A stretch of 64,000 bases of DNA, taken from Duganella sp. Leaf126. GTDB taxonomy: Bacteria > Pseudomonadota > Gammaproteobacteria > Burkholderiales > Burkholderiaceae_D. The notes beneath the pieces are model-generated. The model saw only the letters and a list, made by a program, of their open reading frames with translations, made no database searches and was not told the DNA's origin. The DNA lies in the NCBI RefSeq assembly GCF_001423125.1, contig NZ_LMNW01000033.1, positions 1-64,000 on the forward strand. The letters are read 5' to 3'. Numbering within the stretch: position 1 is the stretch's first letter; the number at the start of each line of letters is the position of its first letter. The position numbers and the translations under genes are program-made. This document shows, piece by piece, positions 9,127-18,288 of the stretch.

Positions 9127-10641
9127 CTATCGCAGGATGGCCGCTTCCTTGACCGCTGGGCGCACCAGTTTCAGCGGCCGCGACACGCCGGCAGCGAACG
9201 TGGACGCGGTGGCGGGACAGAAGCCGTTGGCGCGGTAGCTGAGCGCCGCCGACAACATGCCTTCGCTGCTGTCGCCCACGGGGCGCGAGAGGTCGTCACT
9301 GACGCGGCAGGTTGGCTGGAAGCCGTCGGCGTAATCGCCGAAGCCCTTGTTGTTCACCCCTTGGAACTGGATCGCGAAATAGGTGGTGCCGCAGTTGTCC
9401 TCGGGGTAGAAGCCATAGGGCTTGCCGCAGGTCTGGCCACCGACCAGGTTCACCTCCACGTCAACGCCGCGCAAGCCGTTGACCACCGCCTCGCTGGCCG
9501 AGCAGGTGTCGGCCGTGGTCAGCATGGTCACCCGTTTCAGTCCCAGGTAAGGCAGCGCGGTGCCGGCCGCCGTCGGCGCCGGCGACGCCAGGCCCGAGGC
9601 AGTGGACAGGAAGCCGAGCGGCGCCTGCGGTGCTGTCTTGTCGTTGAACTGCGTGCGCTCGAACACCTTGCCGCTGGTCGGGGTCGGGCCGGCGATCATG
9701 TAGGCCAGTTCGCTGGCGAGGTTGAGGAAACCGCCGCCGTTGTAGCGCATGTCGAGCACCACGTCGGTGACGTTGGCAGCCTTGAGGGTGTTGATGGCGG
9801 CGATCAGCTGGGTTTCGGCAACCGCGTTATGGTCGTTGAACAGCAGGTAGCCGACCTTGCCGGTCGCGGTGTCGATGACCTTGACGTTGGACACCGGCTG
9901 CAGCGACAGCTGGGTGGCGGTCAGCTGCACGCTGACGGCAGCGCCGTTGCGATCGAGCGCGAAGCGGTGCACGCTGCCCGCCGCCTCGGGGAACAGGCCG
10001 GCGTTGAGCGCATCGGTGCCGGCCTGCGAGGTATCGCCGATCGACACGCCGTCCACCGTCTGCAGCGTATCGCCACGCTGCACGCCGGCCACGGCGGCCG
10101 GCGAACCCGGCTCCACCAGCGCGACGCGCCACAGGCGCGGCACGACGCCGGCCGCGCTGGAGGACCAGGTGATGCCGTAGCTCAGTTCCACGCCGCTGTT
10201 GGACATAGCGTCCCACGCATCGGTGGCATAGGTGAAGTGGAACTGGTCCTTGGGACGGCCCGAGGCCGTGATGGCGGGCGTCTTGAGCACGCTGAAATAG
10301 TCGACCGGATTGCTGTAGCTGGCCATGTTCAGGCCGGTCGGCACTTCGCGGTACCACAGATAGGTCTCGTCGATGAACGACCGCACCCATTTCAGTTCGT
10401 CGCTCAGGCTGCCCTGGCGGTCGGTAAAGCGCACGCCGGTCGCCGAGGTGCCGCTGCGCGGACGCTGGCACGCGCCGGCCAGCTTGACGTAGTCGCTGCG
10501 GGTGTCGGTGGCGCCGGCGGCGCCACTGCCGGTGCTGGCGCTTGCGGTGGCGCCGGCAGAACCGCCGCCACCGCCGCAGCCGGACAACACGGCAGCGGCA
10601 ACCAGCGCGGGCATGAAAGCAAGATAAATTTTAGTGTTCAT
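9127..10641 (-). CDS. S41-family (C-terminal processing type) lipoprotein peptidase
   Basis: The 504-residue product starts with a lipoprotein signal ending LSGC (Cys22), followed by a Gly-rich stretch, so it should be lipid-anchored in the envelope. A PDZ-like domain (RVALVEPGSPAAVAGVQRGD) precedes the S41 core. The core shows VVLDMRYNGGGFLNLASELA and the nucleophile region TADTCSASEAVVNGLRG, with Ser between SA and EA. Unlike housekeeping CtpA, the C-terminal part has several cysteines (TCGKP, DNCGTT, TCRVS, FCPAT), probably disulfide-bonded. The likely role is proteolysis of envelope or extracellular proteins; the substrate is unknown. Confidence 0.85.
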   Translation of the reverse strand: MNTKIYLAFMPALVAAAVLSGCGGGGGSAGATASASTGSGAAGATDTRSDYVKLAGACQRPRSGTSATGVRFTDRQGSLSDELKWVRSFIDETYLWYREVPTGLNMASYSNPVDYFSVLKTPAITASGRPKDQFHFTYATDAWDAMSNSGVELSYGITWSSSAAGVVPRLWRVALVEPGSPAAVAGVQRGDTLQTVDGVSIGDTSQAGTDALNAGLFPEAAGSVHRFALDRNGAAVSVQLTATQLSLQPVSNVKVIDTATGKVGYLLFNDHNAVAETQLIAAINTLKAANVTDVVLDMRYNGGGFLNLASELAYMIAGPTPTSGKVFERTQFNDKTAPQAPLGFLSTASGLASPAPTAAGTALPYLGLKRVTMLTTADTCSASEAVVNGLRGVDVEVNLVGGQTCGKPYGFYPEDNCGTTYFAIQFQGVNNKGFGDYADGFQPTCRVSDDLSRPVGDSSEGMLSAALSYRANGFCPATASTFAAGVSRPLKLVRPAVKEAAILR

Positions 10642-10722
10642 GCGAAAGATTATAGCTGGCGGCCCCTGCCTTCGTTCACATAAAAGCTACTTTATTTTGT
10701 AACGTCCGCCGAGCGGCAGCTG

Positions 10723-11631
10723 TCACGCCAGGTCGGGATCGCTGGCCACGACCTGCGCCAGCCATGCCGCAAACACGCTCACCCGGGGCGACGCCATGCG
10801 GCCCTGCGGATACAGCAGCGACACCGGCATCGGCGCCGGCGGCGTGGCCGCCAGCACCTCGACCAGCGCGCCGCTGGCCAGGTGCTCGCGCACCTGGTAG
10901 CGCGCGGCCTGGATCAGGCCCATGCCCTGCAGGGCGCAACTGATATAGGCATCCGGCTCGTTGACGGCGATCGCACCGCGCATCGGCACCACCACGGGGC
11001 GGCCATCGACCATGAAATCCCAGTCGAACACGCGCCCGGTGCGGCCCGAAAAATGCAGCACGCCGCGGTGGCCGGGCAGGTCGTCGATGGTTTGCGGCGC
11101 CCCGTGCTGCGCCAGGTACCACGGCGAGGCGCAGGTCAGAAAGGCCATGCTGCCCAGGCGCCGTCCCACCAGCGACGAATCCTGCAGGGCGCCCACGCGC
11201 AACGTGCAGTCGAGGCCCTCCTGGGTCAGGTCCACCACGCGCTCGGTCATGCTGATCATCAGCTCGATCTCGGGATAGGTGCGGGAAAACGCGGCGATGC
11301 GCGGCATGACCAGGTGGCGGCCCACCGCACCCGGCAAATCGACGCGCAGCTTGCCGCGCGGGCGCTGCAGCTGCTGGCCGCGAAACGTGCTTTCGGCGTC
11401 TTCCACTGCCACCAGGATGTCCAGGCACTTCTTGAAATAGTCGGCGCCGTCCGCTGTGAGCGAGAGCCGGCGCGTGGTCCGGTGCAGCAGACGGGTGCCG
11501 AGAAAGGCTTCGAGCTTGTTGATGGTGGCCGTGAGCGCCGCGCGCGGCAGGTCGAGCGTGGCGGCAGCCTTGGTGTAACTGCCGGCTTCGACGATGCGCA
11601 CAAAGGTCTGCATGGCCTTCAGTCTGTCCAT
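10723..11631 (-). CDS. LysR-family transcriptional regulator
   Basis: The 302-residue protein has an N-terminal winged helix-turn-helix (MDRLKAMQTFVRIVEAGSYTKAA... to about residue 60) and a LysR substrate-binding domain. It belongs to the large CrgA/DmlR-like group common in proteobacteria (LHRTTRRLSLTADG). It is divergent from an MFS transporter with a 103-bp gap holding a T-N11-A dyad, the usual arrangement for a LysR protein controlling its neighbour. The inducer cannot be told from sequence. Confidence 0.93.
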   Translation of the reverse strand: MDRLKAMQTFVRIVEAGSYTKAAATLDLPRAALTATINKLEAFLGTRLLHRTTRRLSLTADGADYFKKCLDILVAVEDAESTFRGQQLQRPRGKLRVDLPGAVGRHLVMPRIAAFSRTYPEIELMISMTERVVDLTQEGLDCTLRVGALQDSSLVGRRLGSMAFLTCASPWYLAQHGAPQTIDDLPGHRGVLHFSGRTGRVFDWDFMVDGRPVVVPMRGAIAVNEPDAYISCALQGMGLIQAARYQVREHLASGALVEVLAATPPAPMPVSLLYPQGRMASPRVSVFAAWLAQVVASDPDLA

Positions 11632-11649
11632 GATTGTTCACATTAAATG

Positions 11650-11666
11650 AATGGTGTATGACCATT
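11650..11666. promoter_or_regulatory. Candidate LysR operator (T-N11-A dyad)
   Basis: The 17-bp interrupted palindrome AATGGTGTATGACCATT (5-bp arms, 7-bp centre) contains T-N11-A, the LysR recognition pattern. It sits 19 bp upstream of the lysR start and 68 bp upstream of the MFS gene, so it could serve autoregulation and transporter control. Confidence 0.5.
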
Positions 11667-11734
11667 ATGCCCTGATTATCTAGGGCCACAATCGGCCTAC
11701 ACTGGCCCCATCGTCATCTCCACGGGAGTCCGTC

Positions 11735-12958
11735 ATGCAGCACACCGAACCACACGACATCAGCCCCGGCATGGTCATGCTGCTGGCTGCGGCCTCGGGC
11801 CTGATCGTCGCCAACCTGTACTACGCCCAGACCCTGGTCGGTCCGATCAGCGCCGCCACCGGGCTGTCGGCCGGCGCGGCGGGGCTGATCGTCACCCTGA
11901 CCCAGATCGGTTACACCCTCGGCCTGCTGTTCATCGTGCCGCTGGGCGATCTGCTGGAAAACCGGCGCCTGATCGTCACCGGCCTGTTGTTCACCTCGGC
12001 CATGCTGGTGAGCGCGGCAGTCAGTACCAGCGCCTGGCTGTTCCTGGTTGCCGCACTGGGCATCGGTCTCGGTTCGGTGGCGGCGCAGATCATCGTGCCG
12101 TTTGCCGCCCACCTGTCCAAGGAAGCGACGCGCGGTCACACGGTGGGCAAGGTGGTCAGCGGCCTGCTGCTGGGGATCATGCTGGCGCGCCCGGTCGCCA
12201 GCCTGGTGGCGGACGCCAGCAACTGGCACGTGGTGTTCGGCGGCGCTGCGCTGCTGGTGCTGCTGCTGGCCATAGTGCTGCGCGCCAGGCTGCCCGCGCG
12301 CATGCCGGTCACGACCATCAGCTATCCCGCGCTGCTGGCGTCGCTGTGGCACCTGGTTGCGACCACGCCCGTGCTGCGCCGCCGCGCGGCCTACCACGCC
12401 GGCCTGTTCGGTTCGTTCAGCCTGTTCTGGACGGTGGCTCCGCTGATGCTGGCCGGCCCGCAGTTTCACCTGTCGCAAACCGGCATTGCCATCTTTGCGC
12501 TGGTCGGCATGGCCGGCGCCGTGGCCTCGCCGATCGCCGGCCGCCTGGCCGACGCCGGCAACACCCTGATGGCCACTGCGGCGGCACTGGCGCTGGGCGT
12601 GATCGCGTTTGCGCTGCCGCTGCTGGCGCCGGAATCTTCGACCATGCGCCACGTGGCGCTGGGCATGCTGGTGGTGGCGTCCATCGTGCTGGACATGGGC
12701 GTGGCGGCCAACCTGGTGCTGGGCCAGCGCGCCATCTTCACGCTGGGCGCCCACGTGCGCAGCCGCCTCAATGGCGTGTACTTCGCGCTGTTCTTTGCCG
12801 GCGGCGCGCTCGGCTCGGCCCTCGGCGGCTGGGTGTACGCCGCCCACGGCTGGCATGCGGCGCTGCTGACCGGGATGGCGTTTCCCGGCCTGGCGCTGGT
12901 GTACTGGGCGACCGAGTATGCCGCCCACGCCACCAGCGTGCGCCGCGCCCTGCCCTGA
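11735..12958 (+). CDS. MFS transporter (drug/sugar-efflux type)
   Basis: The 407-residue protein has about 12 hydrophobic segments and the family pattern of DHA1-type exporters. Seen are ANLYYAQTLVGPIS near the N-terminus, a loop 2-3 region IVPLGDLLENRRLIV in place of the MFS signature, and SGLLLGIMLARPVASLVAD in TM5. It probably exports a small molecule at the inner membrane under the divergent LysR regulator. A GGGAG ribosome-binding site precedes the ATG. The gene converges on the TonB-dependent receptor with only 10 bp between stops, too little for a separate terminator. Confidence 0.9.
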   Translation: MQHTEPHDISPGMVMLLAAASGLIVANLYYAQTLVGPISAATGLSAGAAGLIVTLTQIGYTLGLLFIVPLGDLLENRRLIVTGLLFTSAMLVSAAVSTSAWLFLVAALGIGLGSVAAQIIVPFAAHLSKEATRGHTVGKVVSGLLLGIMLARPVASLVADASNWHVVFGGAALLVLLLAIVLRARLPARMPVTTISYPALLASLWHLVATTPVLRRRAAYHAGLFGSFSLFWTVAPLMLAGPQFHLSQTGIAIFALVGMAGAVASPIAGRLADAGNTLMATAAALALGVIAFALPLLAPESSTMRHVALGMLVVASIVLDMGVAANLVLGQRAIFTLGAHVRSRLNGVYFALFFAGGALGSALGGWVYAAHGWHAALLTGMAFPGLALVYWATEYAAHATSVRRALP

Positions 12959-12968
12959 CCGTTTAGGG

Positions 12969-15656
12969 TCAGAAGTGGTAGTTCACTTCCAGCCAGCCCT
13001 GGCGGCCGGCAGGGCTGTAGTTGCCGATCGCGTAGTACGGCCAGCCATCGCTGTCATCGTGCTTGACCTTGTTGAACAGGTTGTTCACGGCCACCGACAC
13101 CGTGGTGCGCTGGTTCAGGCGGTACACGATGCTGGCGTTGACCAGCACGGTCGGCGTCAGGTAGGCGTCGGAGGCGGCATTGGGCACCTTGCCGTAGCGC
13201 TGCAGCAGCAGCGTGTTGGACCAGTCGCCCTGGTTCCAGGCCAGGCTCAGATTGAGCTTGTCGCGCCAGTCGTGGTTCTGCAGGTCGGCCTTGTCGTCGA
13301 TGAGCGGATCGCCGGCGAACTGGCGCGAGTGCTTGTCGAGCGTCTTCGAGTAGTTGACGCGCGTGGTGAACACGCCGAAATCCCGGGTGCGCAAGGCGTA
13401 GCGGCCGCTGATGTCGATGCCGTCGACGCTGGTGGTGGCGGCGTTGATCGGATTGACCCGAATGGTGTTGATCTCGCCCGGCTTGTTCAGCGCCGTCAGC
13501 GGATTGCGCACGATGCGGGCGATGGTGTCGGCGCAGGTGGGCGAAGTCAGGTCGCCGGCCAGGCGGCAGGCCGATTCGTCGCGCAGCAGCTTGTCGGCGT
13601 TCAGGTTGGTCACCAGGTCGCTGATCTTGATGTTCCAGTAGTCGAGCGTGACATCGAAGTCCGCGCTCGGCGACCACACCAGGCCCAGCCCGGTCGAGCG
13701 GCCTTTTTCGGAGCGCAGGTCGCGGCTGCCGGTCTGCACGTAGTCGGCGCCCGGCGCGTATTTGCAGGCCGCTGCCGGCTGGCCGGCCTGGGCGCAGCGG
13801 TAGTAGTCGGTGGTGGACTCGTAATAGCCGGTGCCGCGTGCCTTGTAGATGTAATTCATGTCGGGGGCGCGGAAGCTGGTGCCGTAGGTGGCGCGCACCA
13901 GCAGCTGCCTGGCCGGGCGCCATTCGATGCCGCCGTTGTAGGTGGCCTTGCCGTCATGGCGGTCGGCGAAGCTGTAGCGGTCGTAACGGCCGGCCAGCGT
14001 GGCCGTCAGCGTCTCGACAAGCGGGATGTTCGCTTCCAGGCCCAGCGCAGCGCGCTCACGGGTACCGGACGTGACATCGGAGCCGGCCAGGTTGAAGTAA
14101 CCCTGGTTCAGGCGGCTGTCGGGACGGTTCGAGAAACCCTGCTTGCCCACTTCGGCCACCGTGGCCAGGCGCACCGGCCCGGCCGGCAGCGTGAACGCCT
14201 CGCCGTTGGCCGACAGGCTCACGGTATTGGTCCACGACTTGTCGTTGCTGACTGCGGTGCCGTAGATGCTGTTAAATTCCGTGGGGGTTAAGCGCTGCGC
14301 CAGGCGTGCCGCATCGGGCGCAAAGATGGCCACGCCGTTGGCATCGGTGCCCTGCTGCGGCCCGAGGAAGAAGCTGTCGATGGTGGACAGCGCGCGCGGG
14401 GTAAAGCTCTGGCTTTTGTACAGCGACGCCGTGTAGCCGGCCTCGTACTGCCAGCCGGTACTGGCGATGTCGCCGCGCGCGCCCAGCGACAGCGACGTGG
14501 CCTGGTCGTCCCAGCGGCGGTTGAAGCGCGCCACGCCGCCCATTTCCTCGGGCGAGATGTAGCGGTTCCAGTTTTCGTAGCTGCCACTGTTCTGGTTCAG
14601 GAAAGCCTTGTCGGTCAGCGAGCGCGATTCCCAGATCGGGCCGCGCGTGTTGTTGATGCTGCGGTTCTGGCCGAACAGCGCTTCGGCAAACAACGTGGTG
14701 GTCGGCGAGAGCGCGTAGTTGGCGCCGCCGAACACGTTCTGGCTGCTGTTTTTGGTCTGCGTGGTCCAGTAGGTCGGGCGCACCTTCTCGCTGCCGCAAT
14801 AGCTGCCGCTGCTGCCGGTGCGCTTGACGGTGCTGCCGCCGAACAGGTCGCCGAGGCTGGTGCAGGTGTCGCCCGGATCGACATAGCGGCCGGTGCCCAG
14901 GTCGCGCCGGCCCAGCACCGAGGTGAACGTGCCGCGGTTGACGCTCATGAAGTCGCGGTCCGCACTCCAGAGCGGATCGCGTTCGAGCAGCTCCACGCTG
15001 AACAGCGTATCGAGCTTGCCGAAGGTCTGGCCGCCGGAAAACTGCAGGCGCTGGTTAGCGCCGCCGCCGCGCGACGTGCCGCCGGCCTTGAGGTTGATGT
15101 CGTAACCGTCATACCGCTTTTTCAGGATGATGTTGACCACGCCGGCAATCGCATCCGAGCCGTAGATGGCCGAGGCGCCGCCGCTGAGGATCTCGATGCG
15201 CTCGACCACGCTCGACGGGATATTGGCCAGGTTGGTGAAGTTGACGGCGCCGTCATAGGCGACCGGGAAGTCGGCCATGCGGCGGCCGTTGAGCAGCACC
15301 AGCGTGTGGTTGGGACCGAGGCCGCGCAGGCTGATGGCGTTGGCCGAGGGCGTGAACGTGTTGCCGTAGTCGGCGCCCTGGGTAAAGCCGCTGTTTTGCG
15401 ACTGGTTCGACAGCGCGTCGTACACATTGGTGTACCCCTGCTTGGTCAGGTCGGCCGCCGTGATCACGGTCACGGCCGACGGTCCTTCGAGGCTGGCGCG
15501 CGGAATGCGCGAGCCGGTGACGACGACGGCGGTCGGTGCGGCTGTCGGCTGGGGCTGGGGGGTGTCCTGGGCCAGGGCCAGCGACGGGCCGGCAGCGCTG
15601 CACAGCAGCGCGATGGCGCCGGCCGCCAGCGGCGTCAATCGGAATTTTATGGTCAT
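12969..15656 (-). CDS. TonB-dependent outer-membrane receptor
   Basis: The 895-residue precursor has a signal peptide ending SLALA-QDT and a plug domain. The plug shows VVVTGSRIPRASLEGPSAVTV, DALSNQSQNSGF, ISLRGLGPNHTLVLLNGRR and GASAIYGSDAIAGVVNII. A long beta-barrel follows, ending in aromatic Phe (EVNYHF). The plug resembles receptors grouped near oligosaccharide or siderophore transport, but the substrate cannot be assigned. The start MTIKFRL at 15656 is preferred; an upstream in-frame ATG at 15701 would place extra residues before the signal peptide. No exbB/exbD/tonB or transport genes are adjacent. Confidence 0.93.
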   Translation of the reverse strand: MTIKFRLTPLAAGAIALLCSAAGPSLALAQDTPQPQPTAAPTAVVVTGSRIPRASLEGPSAVTVITAADLTKQGYTNVYDALSNQSQNSGFTQGADYGNTFTPSANAISLRGLGPNHTLVLLNGRRMADFPVAYDGAVNFTNLANIPSSVVERIEILSGGASAIYGSDAIAGVVNIILKKRYDGYDINLKAGGTSRGGGANQRLQFSGGQTFGKLDTLFSVELLERDPLWSADRDFMSVNRGTFTSVLGRRDLGTGRYVDPGDTCTSLGDLFGGSTVKRTGSSGSYCGSEKVRPTYWTTQTKNSSQNVFGGANYALSPTTTLFAEALFGQNRSINNTRGPIWESRSLTDKAFLNQNSGSYENWNRYISPEEMGGVARFNRRWDDQATSLSLGARGDIASTGWQYEAGYTASLYKSQSFTPRALSTIDSFFLGPQQGTDANGVAIFAPDAARLAQRLTPTEFNSIYGTAVSNDKSWTNTVSLSANGEAFTLPAGPVRLATVAEVGKQGFSNRPDSRLNQGYFNLAGSDVTSGTRERAALGLEANIPLVETLTATLAGRYDRYSFADRHDGKATYNGGIEWRPARQLLVRATYGTSFRAPDMNYIYKARGTGYYESTTDYYRCAQAGQPAAACKYAPGADYVQTGSRDLRSEKGRSTGLGLVWSPSADFDVTLDYWNIKISDLVTNLNADKLLRDESACRLAGDLTSPTCADTIARIVRNPLTALNKPGEINTIRVNPINAATTSVDGIDISGRYALRTRDFGVFTTRVNYSKTLDKHSRQFAGDPLIDDKADLQNHDWRDKLNLSLAWNQGDWSNTLLLQRYGKVPNAASDAYLTPTVLVNASIVYRLNQRTTVSVAVNNLFNKVKHDDSDGWPYYAIGNYSPAGRQGWLEVNYHF

Positions 15657-15857
15657 TGAGGTGTCCGGTGAGCAAAAAGGCAAGGGGCGGAACTTTACCA
15701 AAATTTACTTTATCGGTGAAATAACGAATTCGTCCAAGCTTATGCATAAATCGGCTGGCGCTGGTGTGGGCGATGGCCGCTCCGTTTGAGGCAGGTCGAG
15801 GGAAGCGCGAACTGCGCTGCTACCGTGGTGGCTCCCCCCTCACTTCGCTGGTAAATC

Positions 15858-16697
15858 ATGACACGGTCGCTGCACGACGATTTACGACAGCTGGGCATCG
15901 CGCCCGGCGACACGGTGCTGGCGCGCGCCGCCTACCGCGCCATCGGCCGCCCCGGCGCAGGCGGCGGCGACTTCCTGGCCGCCCTGTTAGCGCTGCTGGG
16001 CGAGGACGGCACCGTCGCCTGCCTCGCGTACACGAAAGGCGGCTGGCTGTGGCAGGCCGGCCGCCTGGCGCCGTTCACGCCGGCCACGCCGTCGTACGCG
16101 GGCGCCCTGCCCAACGCCATGCTGGCCCACCCGGGCGCGCACCGCAGCGCCCACCCGCAATGCTCGATCGTCGCCATCGGCCGCCATGCGCGCGCGCTCA
16201 CGGACGGCCACGGCCCGCACGACGGCGCCTACGAACCGATACGCAAGCTGATCGCCCTGGACGCGAAGATGCTGGTGGCCGGCTGCGTGGACAGCAACCC
16301 GGGCTTTACCACCACCCACCTGGCCGAGGTGGACCTGGGCCTGCACCGGCGCCGCATCGGCCGCTGGCTGTCGGTCAGCCGCTACCTCGACAGCGACGGC
16401 CGGGTGCAGCTGTTCCACCGGCGCGATCCCGGCTGCTGCTCGCACGCGTACTGGAAGCTTTACGCCGCCTATGTCCGGCACGGCGTGCTGACGACGGGAC
16501 GGGTCGGTAACGCTTACGCCATCTGCGCGCCGGCCGCGTCGTGCTACGCGATCGAAAAAGCCATCCTGGCGCGCGACAGCCGCTTCAATCTGTGCGATTC
16601 GCCCGACTGCCTGACCTGCAATGCGCTGCGCTGGGACCGCGTGCACCGCTGGCCGCTGTGGGTGTGGCGGCGGCTGCACCGTGCAGCAGCGGCCTGA
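15858..16697 (+). CDS. AAC(3)-fold N-acetyltransferase
   Basis: The 279-residue protein carries the hallmarks of the aminoglycoside 3-N-acetyltransferase family. These are an N-terminal LGIAPGDTVLARAAYRAIG segment, HRSAHPQCSIVAIG matching the RSxHPxxS active-site motif, and FTTTHLAEV near the acetyl-CoA site. The C-terminus has a Cys cluster (NLCDSPDCLTC). Family members also acetylate amino sugars other than antibiotics. Here a polysaccharide-deacetylase-like gene follows after 13 bp with its own GGAGG, so acetylation of a cell-surface amino sugar or glycan precursor is more likely than resistance. Substrate inferred from context only. Confidence 0.82.
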   Translation: MTRSLHDDLRQLGIAPGDTVLARAAYRAIGRPGAGGGDFLAALLALLGEDGTVACLAYTKGGWLWQAGRLAPFTPATPSYAGALPNAMLAHPGAHRSAHPQCSIVAIGRHARALTDGHGPHDGAYEPIRKLIALDAKMLVAGCVDSNPGFTTTHLAEVDLGLHRRRIGRWLSVSRYLDSDGRVQLFHRRDPGCCSHAYWKLYAAYVRHGVLTTGRVGNAYAICAPAASCYAIEKAILARDSRFNLCDSPDCLTCNALRWDRVHRWPLWVWRRLHRAAAA

Positions 16698-16710
16698 TAC
16701 CGGAGGCGTG

Positions 16711-18153
16711 ATGGATACCATCGAGATTGCCATCCCGGCCTGGTGCCGCCAGCCGGCGCACTGGGTGCTGCACTGGCTGTTTGACGAGGTGCTGGGCCTG
16801 CCGGCACTCTACCGCACACACGACAGCGAACAGATCGAGATCCGCTGGCGCGGCCGGGTGCTGACGCTGGAAAACGACTTTTTCCGGCGCCACCTGCCCG
16901 TCTGGCGCCAGGAGGGCGCACTGCTGATCGATCCGCCAAGCCAGTGGGTCGATGTGGCCGCCACGCTTGCCGTGCCGCTGGAGCGGCCGTCGATCCCGGT
17001 GCTGTGGGGCGCACCGGGCCTGGTGGCCACGCCGCACGGCGCACACCTCAAGCTCGACGTGGTGGGTTCGATCTTTTTTATGCTGGCGCGCTACGAGGAA
17101 GTGATCGACGCCGCACGCGACCGGTACGACCGCTTTCCCGCCAGCGCCGCGCTGGCGGTGCAGCGCGGCTTCCTGCAGCGGCCCCTGGTCGATGAATACA
17201 CCGACATCCTGTGGGCGGCGCTGCGCAGCGTCTGGCCCGGCCTGACGCGCAAGGCCGTCGCCGGCATGATGCGCGTCAGTTGCGATGTCGACGAACCGTA
17301 CGAGCGCTGGATCCGCAACCCGTGGCGGCTAGCGCAGGGCGTGGCGGGCGCACTGCTGCGCAAGCGCTCACCCGGCACCGCCGCCACCCGCCTGCAGAAC
17401 GCCTGGCGCAGCCGCCGCGGCGACTACCGCCACGATCCGCACTGGACCTTCGACTGGTACATGACGCAGCTGGAGGAAACGGGCAACCGCGGCGCGTTCT
17501 ATTTCATCGCCACGCCGGGACGCACGCGCTACGACTGCGCGTACGCGCTGGAAGAGCCGAGAATGCAGCAGCTGCTGGCGCAGATCGCCGCGCGCGGCCA
17601 CGAGATCGGCCTGCACGGCAGTTTCAATACCTACCGCGACGGCGCGCAACTGGCTGCCGAACGCCAGCGCCTGCGCGCGGCCTGTATCACGGCGCTCGCT
17701 GATGCAGGATCGAGAGCAGGAGCAGCTGCAGTCGCGACGGCTGCCACGGCAATGGCGACGGCGGCAGTACCGGCAGCGACGGCCGCCGTGCGCGGCAACC
17801 GTCAGCATTACCTGCGCTGGGACACCGCCGTGACGCCCGACCTGCTGGCGCAGGCCGGCTTCGATTATGACGCCAGCGGCGGTTTTCCGTACGATCCCGG
17901 TTTCCGCCATGGCACGGCGCGCGAATTTCCGATGTGGAGCTGGCAAAAACAAGGGCCGCTGCGCTTGCGGCAACGGCCCCTGATGCTGATGGAGGCCGCA
18001 GTGCTGTCCGGCCCTGCCGACGCAGCGCTGGCAACCATGGTCAGCCTGAAACGCACCGCGCTGCGCTACGGCGACTTCAATCTGCTATGGCACAACTCGC
18101 GCTTCACGGCGCCGGGCGACCGCGCGCTGTTCCGGCAGATCCTTGACGCATGA
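16711..18153 (+). CDS. Polysaccharide-deacetylase-like protein
   Basis: The 480-residue product has an N-terminal region of about 185 residues without a recognised catalytic motif. A carbohydrate-esterase-4-like part follows, with a CDVDEPYE acidic motif (191-198) and a GLHGSFNTY motif (300-308) with His302 that would bind the metal. LRWDTAVTPDLLAQAGFDYDASGGFPYDPGFRHG follows the pattern of deacetylase-like proteins in polysaccharide clusters. There is no signal peptide. Residues 331-360 are an Ala/Val/Thr run inserted between HGSFNTY and RQHYLRW, absent from typical relatives as I know them. The start at 16711 follows GGAGG; the frame is open further upstream inside the acetyltransferase gene. 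Confidence 0.75.
   Translation: MDTIEIAIPAWCRQPAHWVLHWLFDEVLGLPALYRTHDSEQIEIRWRGRVLTLENDFFRRHLPVWRQEGALLIDPPSQWVDVAATLAVPLERPSIPVLWGAPGLVATPHGAHLKLDVVGSIFFMLARYEEVIDAARDRYDRFPASAALAVQRGFLQRPLVDEYTDILWAALRSVWPGLTRKAVAGMMRVSCDVDEPYERWIRNPWRLAQGVAGALLRKRSPGTAATRLQNAWRSRRGDYRHDPHWTFDWYMTQLEETGNRGAFYFIATPGRTRYDCAYALEEPRMQQLLAQIAARGHEIGLHGSFNTYRDGAQLAAERQRLRAACITALADAGSRAGAAAVATAATAMATAAVPAATAAVRGNRQHYLRWDTAVTPDLLAQAGFDYDASGGFPYDPGFRHGTAREFPMWSWQKQGPLRLRQRPLMLMEAAVLSGPADAALATMVSLKRTALRYGDFNLLWHNSRFTAPGDRALFRQILDA
17701..17790 (+). repeat. In-frame low-complexity Ala-coding insertion
   Basis: About 90 bp of degenerate GCA/GCG/GCC-rich triplets code for alternating Ala, Val and Thr inside the deacetylase-like gene. 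The frame is kept. Flanking sequence returns at once to conserved-looking protein, so the run looks like an expansion in a surface loop. Confidence 0.6.
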
Positions 18154-18288
18154 GCGTCGGTGCGCCCGGGCACCGGCGGGCGCGCAACCACGCTGCGCAC
18201 GCCGAACGCTCGGAGGGCACGGAGGGCGCGGCCAGCCTCACCCACGTGGCACGGCATTGCAGCGCCGCCGCTGACCCCTGCACCGCCG

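Noticed and set aside
15858..16697. Acquired aminoglycoside resistance gene
   Set aside because: No mobile element or integron, composition as neighbours, and paired with a deacetylase-like gene.
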